Notes: generated by a model from the sequence alone, not told the origin. 64,000 nucleotides of DNA from Acinetobacter sp. Ver3 (GCF_000632455.1 NZ_JFYL01000007.1:24182-88181); one strand, 5' to 3'. Counted from the stretch's first letter, positions 1-10,235 are shown. Program-made: numbers and translations.

Positions 1-783
1 ATTCTTTTTTTCAAAATACAGTTGAGGTTGAATGACTTCAACTTCAGTAAAACCTGACAGTTTAAAAAAGTGCTGTACCTCTAAAGGGTCTTTAAAGTGG
101 AAGGTAAATGCACTTCTTGAAGCGTATTTGAGTAATTTGCTGCTCGACCAAATTAAGTTAGCCAGTTTATGTTGCACAGGCTCGGGATAAAGGTCAGTTA
201 AATAATGAAGCGTTTGGAATGGTTGACCAAAACGCACAATCGAATTCAGCAATTGTTTGAGTAAATCTTGATTAAAATAATTGATTAATCCTTCACTGAT
301 AATCACTAGCGGTCGTGTTGGGTCGAATTCGTCAAAAGCTGTTTTGAAATCATCCGTGAATAAGTCTGCTGATAAAACTTTAGGGCTTTCGGGATCGATT
401 TTATTCAAAGCGGATTGTTTTGTGGTAGCCATGTCTGGTAAATCTAATTCGCGATAATCTATTTCGGGATAATGGGATCTAAACCACCAACCACGAGGTG
501 AAAGTCCCGCTGCAATTTCTAAAATTTGCAGGTTTGGATATTGTTTGATTAATAATTTTAAGTGATCGTCTAATAATGTATGTCGTGTCTTCAGGGTTGA
601 ACGCATACTTCCACCGATAAACTTCTCAGCCATACTTTCAAAAGGGTGAGCGAATTGCACCAACGCTTTACCTTTCGAAGTCGCAAATGCTTCGTGAGAG
701 ATACCCATTTGGTACCAAATATAGCCAGTGTAGTGAGCAGTAAACGAAATATGACGGTGCTTTGATTGTTTTGATTGAGACAT
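1..783 (-). CDS. Class I SAM-dependent methyltransferase, LCMT/PPM1-like (3' end outside window)
   Basis: An open frame of 261 codons runs from an ATG at 783 to the window edge with no stop, so the C-terminus is missing. The central ILEIAAGLSPRG stretch looks like a SAM-binding motif I, and it is followed by YRELDLPDM, an acidic strand typical of motif II. LVIISEGLINYF resembles the motif IV region of the leucine carboxyl methyltransferase/PPM1 family, whose bacterial members often have unknown substrates. The gene reads away from nagZ on the same strand, but a strong terminator separates the two, so it probably has its own promoter in the short gap. The methyl acceptor cannot be told from sequence. 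Confidence 0.75.
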   Translation of the reverse strand, partial: MSQSKQSKHRHISFTAHYTGYIWYQMGISHEAFATSKGKALVQFAHPFESMAEKFIGGSMRSTLKTRHTLLDDHLKLLIKQYPNLQILEIAAGLSPRGWWFRSHYPEIDYRELDLPDMATTKQSALNKIDPESPKVLSADLFTDDFKTAFDEFDPTRPLVIISEGLINYFNQDLLKQLLNSIVRFGQPFQTLHYLTDLYPEPVQHKLANLIWSSSKLLKYASRSAFTFHFKDPLEVQHFFKLSGFTEVEVIQPQLYFEKKN

Positions 784-825
784 ACACATCCTTGGCTATG
801 ATTATTATTGGATTGGTCAAGATAA

Positions 826-847
826 AGGGAGCATTAGAATGCTCCCT
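826..847 (-). terminator. Terminator downstream of nagZ
   Basis: A perfect inverted repeat, AGGGAGCATT and AATGCTCCCT with almost no loop, begins just after the nagZ stop. On the minus strand it is followed by TTTATCTT, a short U-rich tract. It separates nagZ from the downstream methyltransferase gene. Confidence 0.75.
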
Positions 848-853
848 GTATTA

Positions 854-1873
854 TTAAAATGATTGTCTAAAATCTTCAATGACCTTTTTGACAGATTTCC
901 ATTCGTTGCCTAAGTCAAGTTGTTCACCAATGCGAATCTCTTGAATCTTACCGCGCATACGCTCTAAGCGTTCTTGGTTCGGCAATGGATAACTCTCTAT
1001 GGCACTGAGCGCGACACATGCAGATTCCCGATTATTGCAGACTAAGCCCATATCACAGCCAGCTTCAAGCGCGGCTTTGATGCGAGCATCTGCACCACCT
1101 GCAACACAAGCTGCTTGCATACTTAAGTCATCAGAAAACAGGACACCGTCAAACTGAAGTGTTTCACGAAGTACTTTTTGAACCCAATACTGAGAAAAAC
1201 CAGCAGGATTTGGATCTACTTTTTCATAAATCACATGTGCTGGCATGAGTGCGTCAAGTTGAGGTTGGAGTTGAATAAAGCTTTGCATATCTTGAGCTTC
1301 AATTTCAGCATAACTTCGTGTATCCACAGCTGCCGCAATATGTGAATCTGCTTTAACCGAGCCATGGCCAGGGAAGTGTTTCCCCGTGGTTGCCATACCA
1401 GCGCGTTTCATACCTTGCATAAAGGCTTGGGCTAAAGGGATGATATCTGAGATATTTTTAGCAAAAGCACGGTCACCAATAACATCGCTGATGTCGTTAA
1501 GGTCTAATACAGGTGCAAAGCTGAAATCGATCCCGACTGCAAGAACTTCGGTAGCCATGAGCCAACCGCATTGTTCAGCCAATTCAATTGATCGTTCTGG
1601 CTGACTTAAATAGAGCTCACCGAAACGTCCCATGGCAGGAAGGAGAGTGAAGCCTTGTTTTAAACGTTGTACGCGTCCGCCTTCTTGATCGACTGCAATT
1701 AAAATATCGGGACGAACTTGGCGCATATGATCCGTTAAGGCGCGAACTTGTTGAGGTGATTCAATATTTCTTCCAAACAAAATGACTCCACCAACTTGTG
1801 GAGATTGTAGGAGTTGAATATCTTCTTGATTAAGTGTTGTGCCCTCAATATCAAGCATCAATGCGCCAATCAT
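854..1873 (-). CDS. nagZ: Beta-N-acetylhexosaminidase NagZ
   Basis: Glycoside hydrolase family 3 enzyme that removes N-acetylglucosamine from anhydro-muropeptides in the cytoplasm, a step of cell-wall recycling. In AmpC-type systems its products signal beta-lactamase induction. The signature TTGKHFPGHGSVKADSH, which contains the family's catalytic loop histidine, is intact, as are VGGVILFGRN near the N-terminus and the DQEGGRVQR segment. I chose the ATG at 1873, giving 339 residues and the usual start MIGALMLDIEG. The frame extends 18 codons further upstream, but that extension is not family-like. It is divergent from prc. No signal peptide, consistent with a cytosolic enzyme. Confidence 0.95.
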   Translation of the reverse strand: MIGALMLDIEGTTLNQEDIQLLQSPQVGGVILFGRNIESPQQVRALTDHMRQVRPDILIAVDQEGGRVQRLKQGFTLLPAMGRFGELYLSQPERSIELAEQCGWLMATEVLAVGIDFSFAPVLDLNDISDVIGDRAFAKNISDIIPLAQAFMQGMKRAGMATTGKHFPGHGSVKADSHIAAAVDTRSYAEIEAQDMQSFIQLQPQLDALMPAHVIYEKVDPNPAGFSQYWVQKVLRETLQFDGVLFSDDLSMQAACVAGGADARIKAALEAGCDMGLVCNNRESACVALSAIESYPLPNQERLERMRGKIQEIRIGEQLDLGNEWKSVKKVIEDFRQSF

Positions 1874-2069
1874 AGTGGAATCCGTGATTCTAATTTTAAA
1901 AGAGAAAACAATACCCGAATTTTGCAATGATTTGCTACATTTTCTCCGTACAGATTATGATAAAACTATACGGCAGAAATAAAAAAGTTGTTTAAGGTTT
2001 TGAATATTAATATTTCTATCTGAAAACAATAGTGTAAATTTGGTTTATCCAAGGAAAGACAAATTCGTT

Positions 2070-4253
2070 ATGAAACTTCAAACAATCGCTTGCGCGGTAG
2101 CCATTGCCACTGGTGGTTTATTTTTTGGTCATACAATTAATGTTGCGATCGCAGCGAATGAACCAGCGGTTCAACAGGTTCAGAATATAAAGCCCACACA
2201 AGAACAAGCTTTAGTTTCAAGACAATTAGCAACTTTGGTGGATCGTCAGCACTATTTAAATATGCGTTTAGATGCTACGACCTCACAACGTATTTTTGAT
2301 ATGTATATTGATAGTCTTGATCCTGACCATAGCCTTTTCTTGGCAGATGAAGTGGCAAACTATAAGAAAAAATACGGACCAACTTTTGGAGCCGCGCTCA
2401 AAGCGGGTAACCTTGAAGGACCTTATGCCATTCACGCTCAATATCGTGATCGTTTAAAGTCATTCTATGAGTTTATGTTGGCGGAGTTAAAAAAACCGCA
2501 AAACCTAAATCAACCTAATGTGTTTATCGAGTCTGATCGTGAAAAGGCTCCATTTTTCAAAAATAAAGCTGAGCAAGAAAATCAATGGCGCAAAATGCTG
2601 GTGTCTCAGTTAATCAATTTAACGATTGCTAAAGAAGAAGATTTGGCTAAGCAAAAAGCGTTGAAAGATGATCCTTCTTTAGCAGCAGGGCAAGATCTCA
2701 CTTCAGCTGAAGATTTAACGCCAGTTCAGACTTTGACCAAGCGCTATATGCGTCAATTAGAACGTATGAAGCGTACAAAAAGCGATGACGTTTTAGAAAA
2801 AACGCTCAATGCTATGTTAGCGACTTATGACCCGCACAGTAATTATTTCCCACCAATCGATGCGATTGAGTTAAATCGTCAGACCACATTGCAGCTTGAG
2901 GGGATTGGTGTGTCGATCCGTCCAGAACGCGGGAATGAAGACTATACGCGTATCGAGACGATCGTAGATGGTGGTCCTGCGTTTAAGACGGGACAGGTCA
3001 AGTCTGGTGATCGTATTATTGGTGTCGCGCAAGACGGTGACAAAATGGTCGACGTCATTGGATGGACCAGTTCTGAAATCGTTGGATTGATCCGAGGTAA
3101 GCGTGGGACTAAAGTCACCATTAAATTGCTCGGACCTGGAGCATCTATGAGTCAGGCACGTACCGTAACTATCGTACGTGATGTGATTCAAGAAGAGGAT
3201 GCGGGTGTACGTTCAAGAACAGTTGAAATTGTACGTGATGGCAAGAAACATAAAGTTGGAGTAGTCGAAATTCCATCGTTCTATTACAACTACCGTGCCC
3301 GTCGTGCTGGTGAAAGCTATCGTTCAGTATCTGAAGATACCAATAATGCATTGAAAAGTTTAGCTGCGCAAAATGTCGATGGCATTATCGTTGATCTTCG
3401 TAATAACCCTGGCGGTTCACTCGAAGAAGTGGCAAAAATGATTGGGCAAGTGATTAAATCTGGTCCAGTGGTTCAAATTCGGGATGGGAATGGTAACGTC
3501 AGTGTCTTCGAAGATCGTGATGGAGGCGCTCAAACCTACGCAGGTCCATTGGCTGTCATGGTGAATCTGGCTTCTGCATCAGCAAGTGAAATCTATTCAG
3601 CTGCTGTGCAGGATTATGGTCGTGGGATTGTGATTGGAAGTACTACGACAGGTAAGGGTACAGCTCAAGTTCAATTGGACAGCTTAGCGTATGGTCAAGC
3701 GACATTGACGCAACGAAAGTTTTACCGTGTTACTGGTGGAAGCACACAAAATAAAGGGGTTGTGCCTGATATTCAATTGGTTGATATCTACGATGAAGAG
3801 TTTGGGGAGCGTAAAGCTAAGAATGCTTTAGAGTGGGATACCATCCCTACAGCTCCTTTCAAACGTGAGGGAGAAGTGCAAGCCTTTGTACCAAAATTAG
3901 CTGCTCATTCAAAACAGCGTGTTGCGAATGATATTCAATTTAAGTATTTAGAAGCGCGTAAAGCGATTTCGCAGAAAGCTAAAGAGAATAAACAAATCGT
4001 GTTGGATATCGATCAACGTAAAGCTGAACTCATCGCTTTGGAAAAAGAAACGTTGGCAGAAGAAAATAAACGCCGTATAGCAATGGGTAAAACTGCTTAT
4101 CCAAATTGGGAAAGTTATCAGGCATCGATGGAAGCTTTGGCTGAATCGCGTGCTAAGATGAAAACTAATCAACGCCCACCTTTACCTGAAGAAGAGGCAT
4201 TTGTCACTGAATCAGCTCATATCTTGCTCGATTACATTGCCTTGCAAAAATAA
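2070..4253 (+). CDS. prc: Carboxy-terminal (tail-specific) processing protease Prc
   Basis: Periplasmic S41-family serine protease that degrades proteins with non-polar C-termini. In relatives it also trims penicillin-binding protein 3 and controls peptidoglycan hydrolases. The ATG at 2070 gives 727 residues with a signal peptide (MKLQTIACAVAIATGG), preceded by AAGGA at 2051; a TTG ten codons upstream would spoil the signal sequence. A PDZ domain (about residues 240-330) precedes the protease domain. The Ser-Lys dyad is seen as SASASE (about 502-507) and Lys about 25 residues later in TTTGKG. The DUF3340-like C-terminal tail is rich in charged helix. It ends at a strong terminator, so it looks monocistronic. 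Confidence 0.95.
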   Translation: MKLQTIACAVAIATGGLFFGHTINVAIAANEPAVQQVQNIKPTQEQALVSRQLATLVDRQHYLNMRLDATTSQRIFDMYIDSLDPDHSLFLADEVANYKKKYGPTFGAALKAGNLEGPYAIHAQYRDRLKSFYEFMLAELKKPQNLNQPNVFIESDREKAPFFKNKAEQENQWRKMLVSQLINLTIAKEEDLAKQKALKDDPSLAAGQDLTSAEDLTPVQTLTKRYMRQLERMKRTKSDDVLEKTLNAMLATYDPHSNYFPPIDAIELNRQTTLQLEGIGVSIRPERGNEDYTRIETIVDGGPAFKTGQVKSGDRIIGVAQDGDKMVDVIGWTSSEIVGLIRGKRGTKVTIKLLGPGASMSQARTVTIVRDVIQEEDAGVRSRTVEIVRDGKKHKVGVVEIPSFYYNYRARRAGESYRSVSEDTNNALKSLAAQNVDGIIVDLRNNPGGSLEEVAKMIGQVIKSGPVVQIRDGNGNVSVFEDRDGGAQTYAGPLAVMVNLASASASEIYSAAVQDYGRGIVIGSTTTGKGTAQVQLDSLAYGQATLTQRKFYRVTGGSTQNKGVVPDIQLVDIYDEEFGERKAKNALEWDTIPTAPFKREGEVQAFVPKLAAHSKQRVANDIQFKYLEARKAISQKAKENKQIVLDIDQRKAELIALEKETLAEENKRRIAMGKTAYPNWESYQASMEALAESRAKMKTNQRPPLPEEEAFVTESAHILLDYIALQK

Positions 4254-4279
4254 AAATATTTATTGTTAAGTTTTACTTA

Positions 4280-4310
4280 AAAAATGGCGTATTTCGATAC
4301 GCCATTTTTT
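4280..4310 (+). terminator. Terminator after prc
   Basis: A 13-bp perfect stem (AAAAATGGCGTAT paired with its complement) is closed by a UUCG tetraloop and followed by a T-run. It stands 26 bases after the prc stop. Confidence 0.92.
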
Positions 4311-4468
4311 ATGGATATCGCCGAAAAACAACTTGACGTTCAATGAGATGGTGATATTGTTGTAGGCGACAAATGCTCATTAAAAAGTTGAACCTTCTTA
4401 CATTTATTTACTGTACTTTTGGGGTTTAAATAAAATAAAAACAGGTTCAGGTACGGATAAGTCTCTAT

Positions 4469-6535
4469 ATGATTCATATGAGTTACGATTATGCAATGGT
4501 GGCGGGTTCTGCTGTGGCGGCAGTGATCGTCTGCTTTATTGCTATTTCATTTGAACAACTCATTAGTACCCACAAAAACCCAGTTGGTCAAAAAGTGCTG
4601 CTCGGTGTAAGTGGCATGATATTTGGTCTTGCGATTTGGGTCATGCATTTTGTTGGAATGCTGGCTTGTCATTTACCCGAAGATCATAGTTTCGATATAG
4701 GTTTAACGCTATTCTCTTATGTGATCGCAGCTCTCGCTTCAATTTTTGCCATATGGCTCACGACTAGATCTACACTTCCTTTGGCTAGATTGGTTTTGGG
4801 TGCACTTCTGATGGGTTTCGGTATTTCAGGTATGCACTATACTGGAATGGCGGGATTGATCGTTCCCAACTACATTATTCGTTATGACACCATTTTGGTG
4901 ATTTTTTCTGTACTGATTGCTGTATGTGGTTCAGGATTGTCATTCTGGCTGATGTTTAAATATAAGCGTACCTATCACAATAAATTGGCTTTCAAGCTTG
5001 CCGTGGCATTCATGATCGCTTTTAGTATTGTGGGAATGCATTATATTGGTATGGCGGCTGCGACTTTCCAACCCGTGGATGCCAAATATGCAGCATTGAA
5101 TCAACTCCATGAAGGTCAAGGTTTATTACTTTTTGTCATTATATTTGTCACCTGCTTGGTTTTAGTGGTCAGTTTTTTTGTCGCTATTTTAGAATTACGA
5201 CTTGAAGAGCGAAATCAACAATTAATCAAAATGAATAAGGAATTGGAAAGCCTTGCCCTTCAAGATAATTTGACCAAACTTCCAAATCGACTTTTTTTGC
5301 TTGATTACACCACTTCATTATTTTCACTACATCAATCTAAAGATCATAAAGTTGCATTCATTTATATTGATTTAGATCGTTTCAAGGCAGTAAATGATGC
5401 TTTTGGACATCATATTGGTGATCAGCTTTTAGTGAATTTAGCACATCGACTTCATGCATTACTCGAAAAAAACCAAAAATTAATTCGTATTGGTGGTGAT
5501 GAGTTTTTATTGGTTGTTGAAGACTTTTCTACAGACCAAATTGATCAAGTTGCCAATCTAGTATTGAGTAAAATCCAAGAAGGCTTTGTGATTTCTGGGA
5601 AGGAAATCAATATCTCAGCAAGTTTAGGTGTGGTCTATTATCCAGATCATGGTGCTGATTTACATGATTTGTTGGTGAATGCTGATGCTGCAATGCTGAT
5701 GTCCAAAGAGCAAGGTCGCAATACTTACAGTGTGTTTAACTATTCATTAGATCAACAAGAAATCGCACGTAGCCAATCAAAACTTATTAATGATTTGTAT
5801 CGTGCTGTTGAAGAACAACAATTCATTTTATTTTATCAGCCGAAATTCACAGCAGATTTTAAAATTTGTGGCGTTGAAGCTTTAATTCGTTGGAAGCATC
5901 CAAGTCTAGGACTTCTAGCACCAAATATGTTTATTGAGGGTGCGGAGCAAACAGGTCTTATTATTAAAATGGGCTACTGGGCTCTTGAACAAGCGTGTAT
6001 ACAGATTCAAGCTTGGCAAAAAAAGAAATTGCCTTTCTGTCCGATCGCTGTAAATTTATCAGCTGTACAATTTGAACATAAAGCGCTGGTAGATACATTA
6101 AGATGTTTAATCACGCAATACCAGATCGATCCAGCCCATTTAATTATTGAGATTACTGAATCGACAGCAATGCATCATATCGATGTCAGTATTCGTACTT
6201 TTGAGAGCCTACGTAATTTGGGGATTGGGCTTGCGATTGATGATTTTGGAACTGGTCATTCTAGCTTCTTATATTTAAAGAATCTCCCGGTAGATGAGCT
6301 TAAAATTGACCGTGAATTTATTCGAAATCTTTCACCCAATACTAAAGATGAAATTATCTTAGAAAGTATTATTGTATTGGCTAAACGTTTAGGTTTGGTG
6401 GTGACAGCTGAAGGCGTTGAAACTCAAAAACAAGCCGATATCTTAAAACGTTTAGGTTGTCAGCAATTACAAGGCTATTTATTGGGTATGCCATTACCTG
6501 TGGATCGTTTAGAAAGCACATTTAAGAACTATTAA
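4469..6535 (+). CDS. MHYT-GGDEF-EAL membrane protein (cyclic-di-GMP turnover)
   Basis: Inner-membrane protein expected to make and/or hydrolyse cyclic di-GMP. The N-terminal half is the MHYT sensor: seven hydrophobic helices carrying MHFVGM (59), MHYTGM (122) and MHYIGM (190), which in this family are proposed to bind a metal and sense oxygen, CO or NO. A GGDEF domain follows with an intact GGDEF at 342-346, then an EAL domain with EALIRW at 470 and DDFGTGHSS (the conserved DDFGTGYSS with Tyr replaced by His). Both catalytic signatures are therefore present; which activity dominates cannot be read from sequence. The gene stands alone between two terminated genes. Start at 4469 is supported by GGATAA 8 bases upstream; 4478 is an alternative. 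Confidence 0.9.
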   Translation: MIHMSYDYAMVAGSAVAAVIVCFIAISFEQLISTHKNPVGQKVLLGVSGMIFGLAIWVMHFVGMLACHLPEDHSFDIGLTLFSYVIAALASIFAIWLTTRSTLPLARLVLGALLMGFGISGMHYTGMAGLIVPNYIIRYDTILVIFSVLIAVCGSGLSFWLMFKYKRTYHNKLAFKLAVAFMIAFSIVGMHYIGMAAATFQPVDAKYAALNQLHEGQGLLLFVIIFVTCLVLVVSFFVAILELRLEERNQQLIKMNKELESLALQDNLTKLPNRLFLLDYTTSLFSLHQSKDHKVAFIYIDLDRFKAVNDAFGHHIGDQLLVNLAHRLHALLEKNQKLIRIGGDEFLLVVEDFSTDQIDQVANLVLSKIQEGFVISGKEINISASLGVVYYPDHGADLHDLLVNADAAMLMSKEQGRNTYSVFNYSLDQQEIARSQSKLINDLYRAVEEQQFILFYQPKFTADFKICGVEALIRWKHPSLGLLAPNMFIEGAEQTGLIIKMGYWALEQACIQIQAWQKKKLPFCPIAVNLSAVQFEHKALVDTLRCLITQYQIDPAHLIIEITESTAMHHIDVSIRTFESLRNLGIGLAIDDFGTGHSSFLYLKNLPVDELKIDREFIRNLSPNTKDEIILESIIVLAKRLGLVVTAEGVETQKQADILKRLGCQQLQGYLLGMPLPVDRLESTFKNY

Positions 6536-6655
6536 CTTCTGGTCAGTTTCTGATTCATCACATTCACATTCGGTATTGATCTGCTACAATATCGCCAATT
6601 TTTATTTTGATCTTTTTTGATCTTCTAAACTGCATGTCTGCAGTAGGTGTTATTC

Positions 6656-8248
6656 ATGAGCTTTAAGCAAGAGTTAGCGGAGCAAGTTGCTCAGCGACGT
6701 ACATTTGCCATTATTTCCCACCCCGATGCGGGTAAAACCACAATGACGGAAAAGTTATTGTTGTGGGGGCAAGCGATCCAAGTTGCAGGTATGGTAAAAA
6801 GCCGTAAATCTGACCGTGCTGCGACATCAGATTGGATGGAAATGGAAAAAGAGCGTGGTATCTCAATCACGACCTCTGTGATGCAGTTCCCTTATAAAGA
6901 CAAAATGATCAACCTGCTCGATACACCGGGGCATGAAGATTTCTCTGAAGATACATATCGTACCCTTACAGCCGTAGACTCAGCATTGATGGTGATTGAT
7001 GGTGCGAAAGGTGTCGAAGATCGTACGATTAAATTGATGGATGTGTGTCGTATGCGTGACACACCGATTATTTCTTTCGTTAACAAAATGGACCGTGAAA
7101 TTCGCGAGCCACTCGAGCTCCTCGACGAAATTGAAAACGTCCTGAAAATTAAATGCGTACCTTTAACTTGGCCTTTAGGCACAGGCCGTGACTTCGCGGG
7201 TGTTTTTAATCTGATCGAAGAAAAATTCTATGTCTATAAAGCAGGTTTTGGTTCAACCATTACAGATATCGAAATTCGTGACGGTTATGACCATGCTGAC
7301 CTTCGTGAAAAAGTCGGTGAATTAGCTTGGGCTGCATTTGAAGAGTCACTAGAATTAGTTCAAATGGCAAATGAACCGCTTGATCGTGAAGAATTCTTAG
7401 CAGGGCGTCAAACTCCAGTATTGTTTGGTACAGCGTTGGGTAACTTTGGTGTAGACCATGTCTTAAATGCATTTAGTGAATATGCACCACCACCAAAAGC
7501 ACATCCTACCCAAGACCGTAAAGTTGAAGCGACTGAAGAGGGTTTCTCTGGTTTTGTCTTTAAAATTCAAGCCAATATGGACCCTAAACACCGCGATCGT
7601 ATTGCTTTCATGCGTATCTGCTCAGGCAAATATGAAAAAGGCTTGAAAATGAAGCATGTGCGTATTGGGAAAGATGTGCGTATTTCAGATGCATTAACGT
7701 TCTTGGCGGGTGATCGTCAGCATCTAGAAGAGGCATGGCCAGGTGACATTATTGGTTTACATAACCATGGTACGATTCAAATTGGCGATACTTTCACTTC
7801 GGGTGAAAACTTGCAATTCACAGGTATTCCTCACTTCGCTCCTGAAATGTTCCGCCGTGTTCGTTTAAAAGATCCTTTGAAATCGAAGCAACTCCAAAAA
7901 GGTTTAAAAGAGCTTTCAGAGGAAGGTGCAACTCAGGTATTTATGCCACAAAACAGTAATGATCTTATTGTGGGTGCTGTGGGTGTTCTTCAATTCGAAG
8001 TTGTAGCTTATCGTTTAAAAGAAGAATACAAAGTAGATTGTATTTACGAGCCTGTGAGCATTAACACTGTTCGTTGGGTTTCATGTCCAGATGAGAAAAA
8101 ATTTAACGAATTTAAGAAAAAAGCACATGACCAACTTTCAGTTGATGGTGGTGGGCATTTAACGTACTTAGCACCTAGCCGTGTCAATTTACAATTAATG
8201 CAAGAGCGTTATCCTGATATTGTTTTCCGTAATACACGTGAACATTAA
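6656..8248 (+). CDS. prfC: Peptide chain release factor RF3
   Basis: Translational GTPase that recycles RF1/RF2 from the ribosome after peptide release. G-domain motifs are intact: SHPDAGKTT (P-loop), [14 protein letters not shown] (G3) and NKMDR (G4). The length of 530 residues matches the family. I chose the ATG at 6656 ([11 protein letters not shown]); a GTG three codons upstream is in frame but has a poorer ribosome site. It is flanked by terminators and is probably a single-gene unit. Confidence 0.96.
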   Translation: MSFKQELAEQVAQRRTFAIISHPDAGKTTMTEKLLLWGQAIQVAGMVKSRKSDRAATSDWMEMEKERGISITTSVMQFPYKDKMINLLDTPGHEDFSEDTYRTLTAVDSALMVIDGAKGVEDRTIKLMDVCRMRDTPIISFVNKMDREIREPLELLDEIENVLKIKCVPLTWPLGTGRDFAGVFNLIEEKFYVYKAGFGSTITDIEIRDGYDHADLREKVGELAWAAFEESLELVQMANEPLDREEFLAGRQTPVLFGTALGNFGVDHVLNAFSEYAPPPKAHPTQDRKVEATEEGFSGFVFKIQANMDPKHRDRIAFMRICSGKYEKGLKMKHVRIGKDVRISDALTFLAGDRQHLEEAWPGDIIGLHNHGTIQIGDTFTSGENLQFTGIPHFAPEMFRRVRLKDPLKSKQLQKGLKELSEEGATQVFMPQNSNDLIVGAVGVLQFEVVAYRLKEEYKVDCIYEPVSINTVRWVSCPDEKKFNEFKKKAHDQLSVDGGGHLTYLAPSRVNLQLMQERYPDIVFRNTREH

Positions 8249-8264
8249 TTTTGCTTGAAAATGT

Positions 8265-8292
8265 AAAACAGCTTCCTCGTGAAGCTGTTTTT
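8265..8292 (+). terminator. Terminator after prfC
   Basis: Stem AAAACAGCTTC / GAAGCTGTTTT with a five-base loop, followed by T residues, 17 bases after the prfC stop. Confidence 0.88.
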
Positions 8293-8331
8293 GTATCAGA
8301 ATAACCAATGATTTAATTTTGGTTGATTTTT

Positions 8332-9156
8332 GTGATTACTCTAAACTTACAAAAAAAACGATTGCGTATTCTTCTTGCTACCTTAGTCATTGGGATGGCA
8401 TCTTGTGAAAAACAACCAGAGTCTAAGACACAAAAGTCAGGGCAGTCTGCCCAAGTTAAAAACGCTGATGTGTTACCATACTTAAATGATGACGCGTTTC
8501 AAGTTGAAATAAAGAGCGAAAATTGCACAAAATCGGTCTGTGAAAAAATTGAAATTTTAAGTTTAAAAACCGCAGATCAGTGGGTCAATCAACAACTTAA
8601 CAACCATTTGGCTTTTGTGATTCAAGATCAAATTAATGAAAAAGAACAATTGAGTTTGGATCAATCCATCGAAACCTATATAAGTCGCTCTGAATCATGG
8701 ATGAAGGAGTTTTCACTGAATCAGCCTTATGAGTTGGATATACTGACGCAAGTCGCCACCCAACGAAATCAATATGTGTTGATCCAATTCATTGTTAACA
8801 CAAAACAAGCTGAAGTGATCGTTAAAGATCGTGGTTACTTTATGGTATTGGATCGAAAGCAGAAAAAAGTTTTACAGTTGCAGGATGTGATTCAAAAGAA
8901 CCAAATAAATGATTTTGAAAGAATACTTCAAGTGTCCTATCAAAAATGGTTAAAGGCCCAGAGTGGTGAAGTGAGAAGTATCGCTCCAGTGAATCTCAGC
9001 TGGCAAAATCAGGAATGGTTCTTTGATGGTGAAGGGATTGGTGTTCATATTCGTGCGAACGAAATTGTCAAAGGTGGTGAGCAATTGGATATCTATTTGA
9101 ATCATGCTCAAACCAAGCAGGTGGTTGTACCGCAGATCTTTCAAAAGATGTTTTGA
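8332..9156 (+). CDS. Putative lipoprotein related to RsiV/DUF3298-type proteins
   Basis: The product begins with a basic, hydrophobic segment (KKRLRILLATLVIGMASC) that looks like a lipoprotein signal peptide, with lipidation expected at the Cys of MASC (Met at -3 is unusual; Leu is common). The rest is soluble, with a paired-cysteine SENCTKSVCEK motif that aligns by eye with VECDGNNCPE in the next gene, so the two look like diverged paralogues. No clear ATG is available; GTG 8332 is preferred over TTG 8323 and neither has a strong ribosome site. Function unknown. DUF3298-like domains in other proteins are extracytoplasmic, for example in anti-sigma factor RsiV. Confidence 0.7.
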   Translation: MITLNLQKKRLRILLATLVIGMASCEKQPESKTQKSGQSAQVKNADVLPYLNDDAFQVEIKSENCTKSVCEKIEILSLKTADQWVNQQLNNHLAFVIQDQINEKEQLSLDQSIETYISRSESWMKEFSLNQPYELDILTQVATQRNQYVLIQFIVNTKQAEVIVKDRGYFMVLDRKQKKVLQLQDVIQKNQINDFERILQVSYQKWLKAQSGEVRSIAPVNLSWQNQEWFFDGEGIGVHIRANEIVKGGEQLDIYLNHAQTKQVVVPQIFQKMF

Positions 9157-9286
9157 AATATTACAAATATTGTAATGTAGCATATACAATTGCAGTTAAA
9201 CCCATACAAACGAAGCTTGAGCTATCAATTTCATCGGGTTAGGCTTAAATCAATGATAAATGACCGTTTCTCCTCAAGGTTGTGAG

Positions 9287-10234
9287 ATGTTAAAAAATAA
9301 AATAGTTTGGACTGTATCTGTACTTACTGCCGCAATTACGCTGAGCGCATGTCAGCCAAAAGGGGACGGGCCTAAAGAGTCACCTGACACTCAAACTCAA
9401 GCAGCATCGGAAGTTCAGATACTCGTGCTTCAGGGTGAAACTGAAAAAGTGCCTGTTCGGTTGGTAGAATGTGATGGTAACAATTGTCCAGAAATTTCAA
9501 TTGATCGATTGAGAACGAATCAATTTGTGTTAGATGGCTTAATTGATCAAGCGATTATCAAAAATTTACAAGAAACGCTAGAGTTGTTCGAACCTGAGCA
9601 GACGCTGCCTAAAGACAAAGATACTCAAGCCGCAAGTGAAGTTGTTGAATATAAAACTGCAGCGCAGTTACTTGCAGAGCAGATTCAGCCCTATATTGAT
9701 AACTTTGTGGGTTTAGATAAAGAGTTAAAGCACTTGGGGGTTGGACATCAAATTAGTTTGAGTATTAGTCCTAAAATTTTAAATTCACAAGGACCACTTG
9801 CAACCGTCGTATTGAATACGAGTAACTATTTAGGAGGTGCACATGGTTCTTCTTCACAAACTTACTTTAATTTTGATTTGAAACAGCAGAAACAAGTGTC
9901 ACTAGATCAAATTTTAGTGAAAGACCAAAAGAATAAATTAAATCAATTGGCCCATGATGAATTTAAAAAATGGGTCATAGATTCGCAGTTAGCAGATAAC
10001 GTTGAAGAGTATGAAGAGGCTTGGAAATTTAAACTCACTGATAATTATTATTTGGGTAAGAAGGGTTTAATTCTTCAATACGGTGAATATGAAATTGGTC
10101 CTTATGTGGTGGGTTTGCCAAGACTTACGATTCCTTATGAAAAGTTACAGGGTGTGATTAAACCTGAAATGCTGGAGGCTGTTCATCCTTCGGTTCAAGT
10201 TGCTGTACCTCAAGCTGCAGGTGAAGCAAAATAA
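9287..10234 (+). CDS. Lipoprotein with DUF3298/RsiV-like domain
   Basis: Canonical lipoprotein signal peptide: MLKNKIVWTVSVLTAAITLSAC with lipobox LSAC, followed by a Gly/Ser/Gln-rich linker. The C-terminal half has the DUF3298/RsiV signature region (LGGAHGSSSQTYFNFDLK, then QVSLDQILV). I chose ATG 9287 because AAGG lies 7 bases upstream; an in-frame ATG at 9260 would place extra residues before the signal peptide. It lies 130 bp downstream of a paralogue-like gene and directly abuts tatD. No enzymatic motif is visible, so a structural, ligand-binding or envelope-sensing role is possible but unproven. Confidence 0.78.
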   Translation: MLKNKIVWTVSVLTAAITLSACQPKGDGPKESPDTQTQAASEVQILVLQGETEKVPVRLVECDGNNCPEISIDRLRTNQFVLDGLIDQAIIKNLQETLELFEPEQTLPKDKDTQAASEVVEYKTAAQLLAEQIQPYIDNFVGLDKELKHLGVGHQISLSISPKILNSQGPLATVVLNTSNYLGGAHGSSSQTYFNFDLKQQKQVSLDQILVKDQKNKLNQLAHDEFKKWVIDSQLADNVEEYEEAWKFKLTDNYYLGKKGLILQYGEYEIGPYVVGLPRLTIPYEKLQGVIKPEMLEAVHPSVQVAVPQAAGEAK

Positions 10235-10235
10235 C

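Noticed and set aside
1386..1604. Open frame opposite nagZ
   Set aside because: Lies entirely inside a well-supported gene on the other strand; shadow frame.
2040..2069. TTG start ten codons upstream for prc
   Set aside because: It would put charged residues ahead of the signal peptide; ATG 2070 gives a normal signal sequence.
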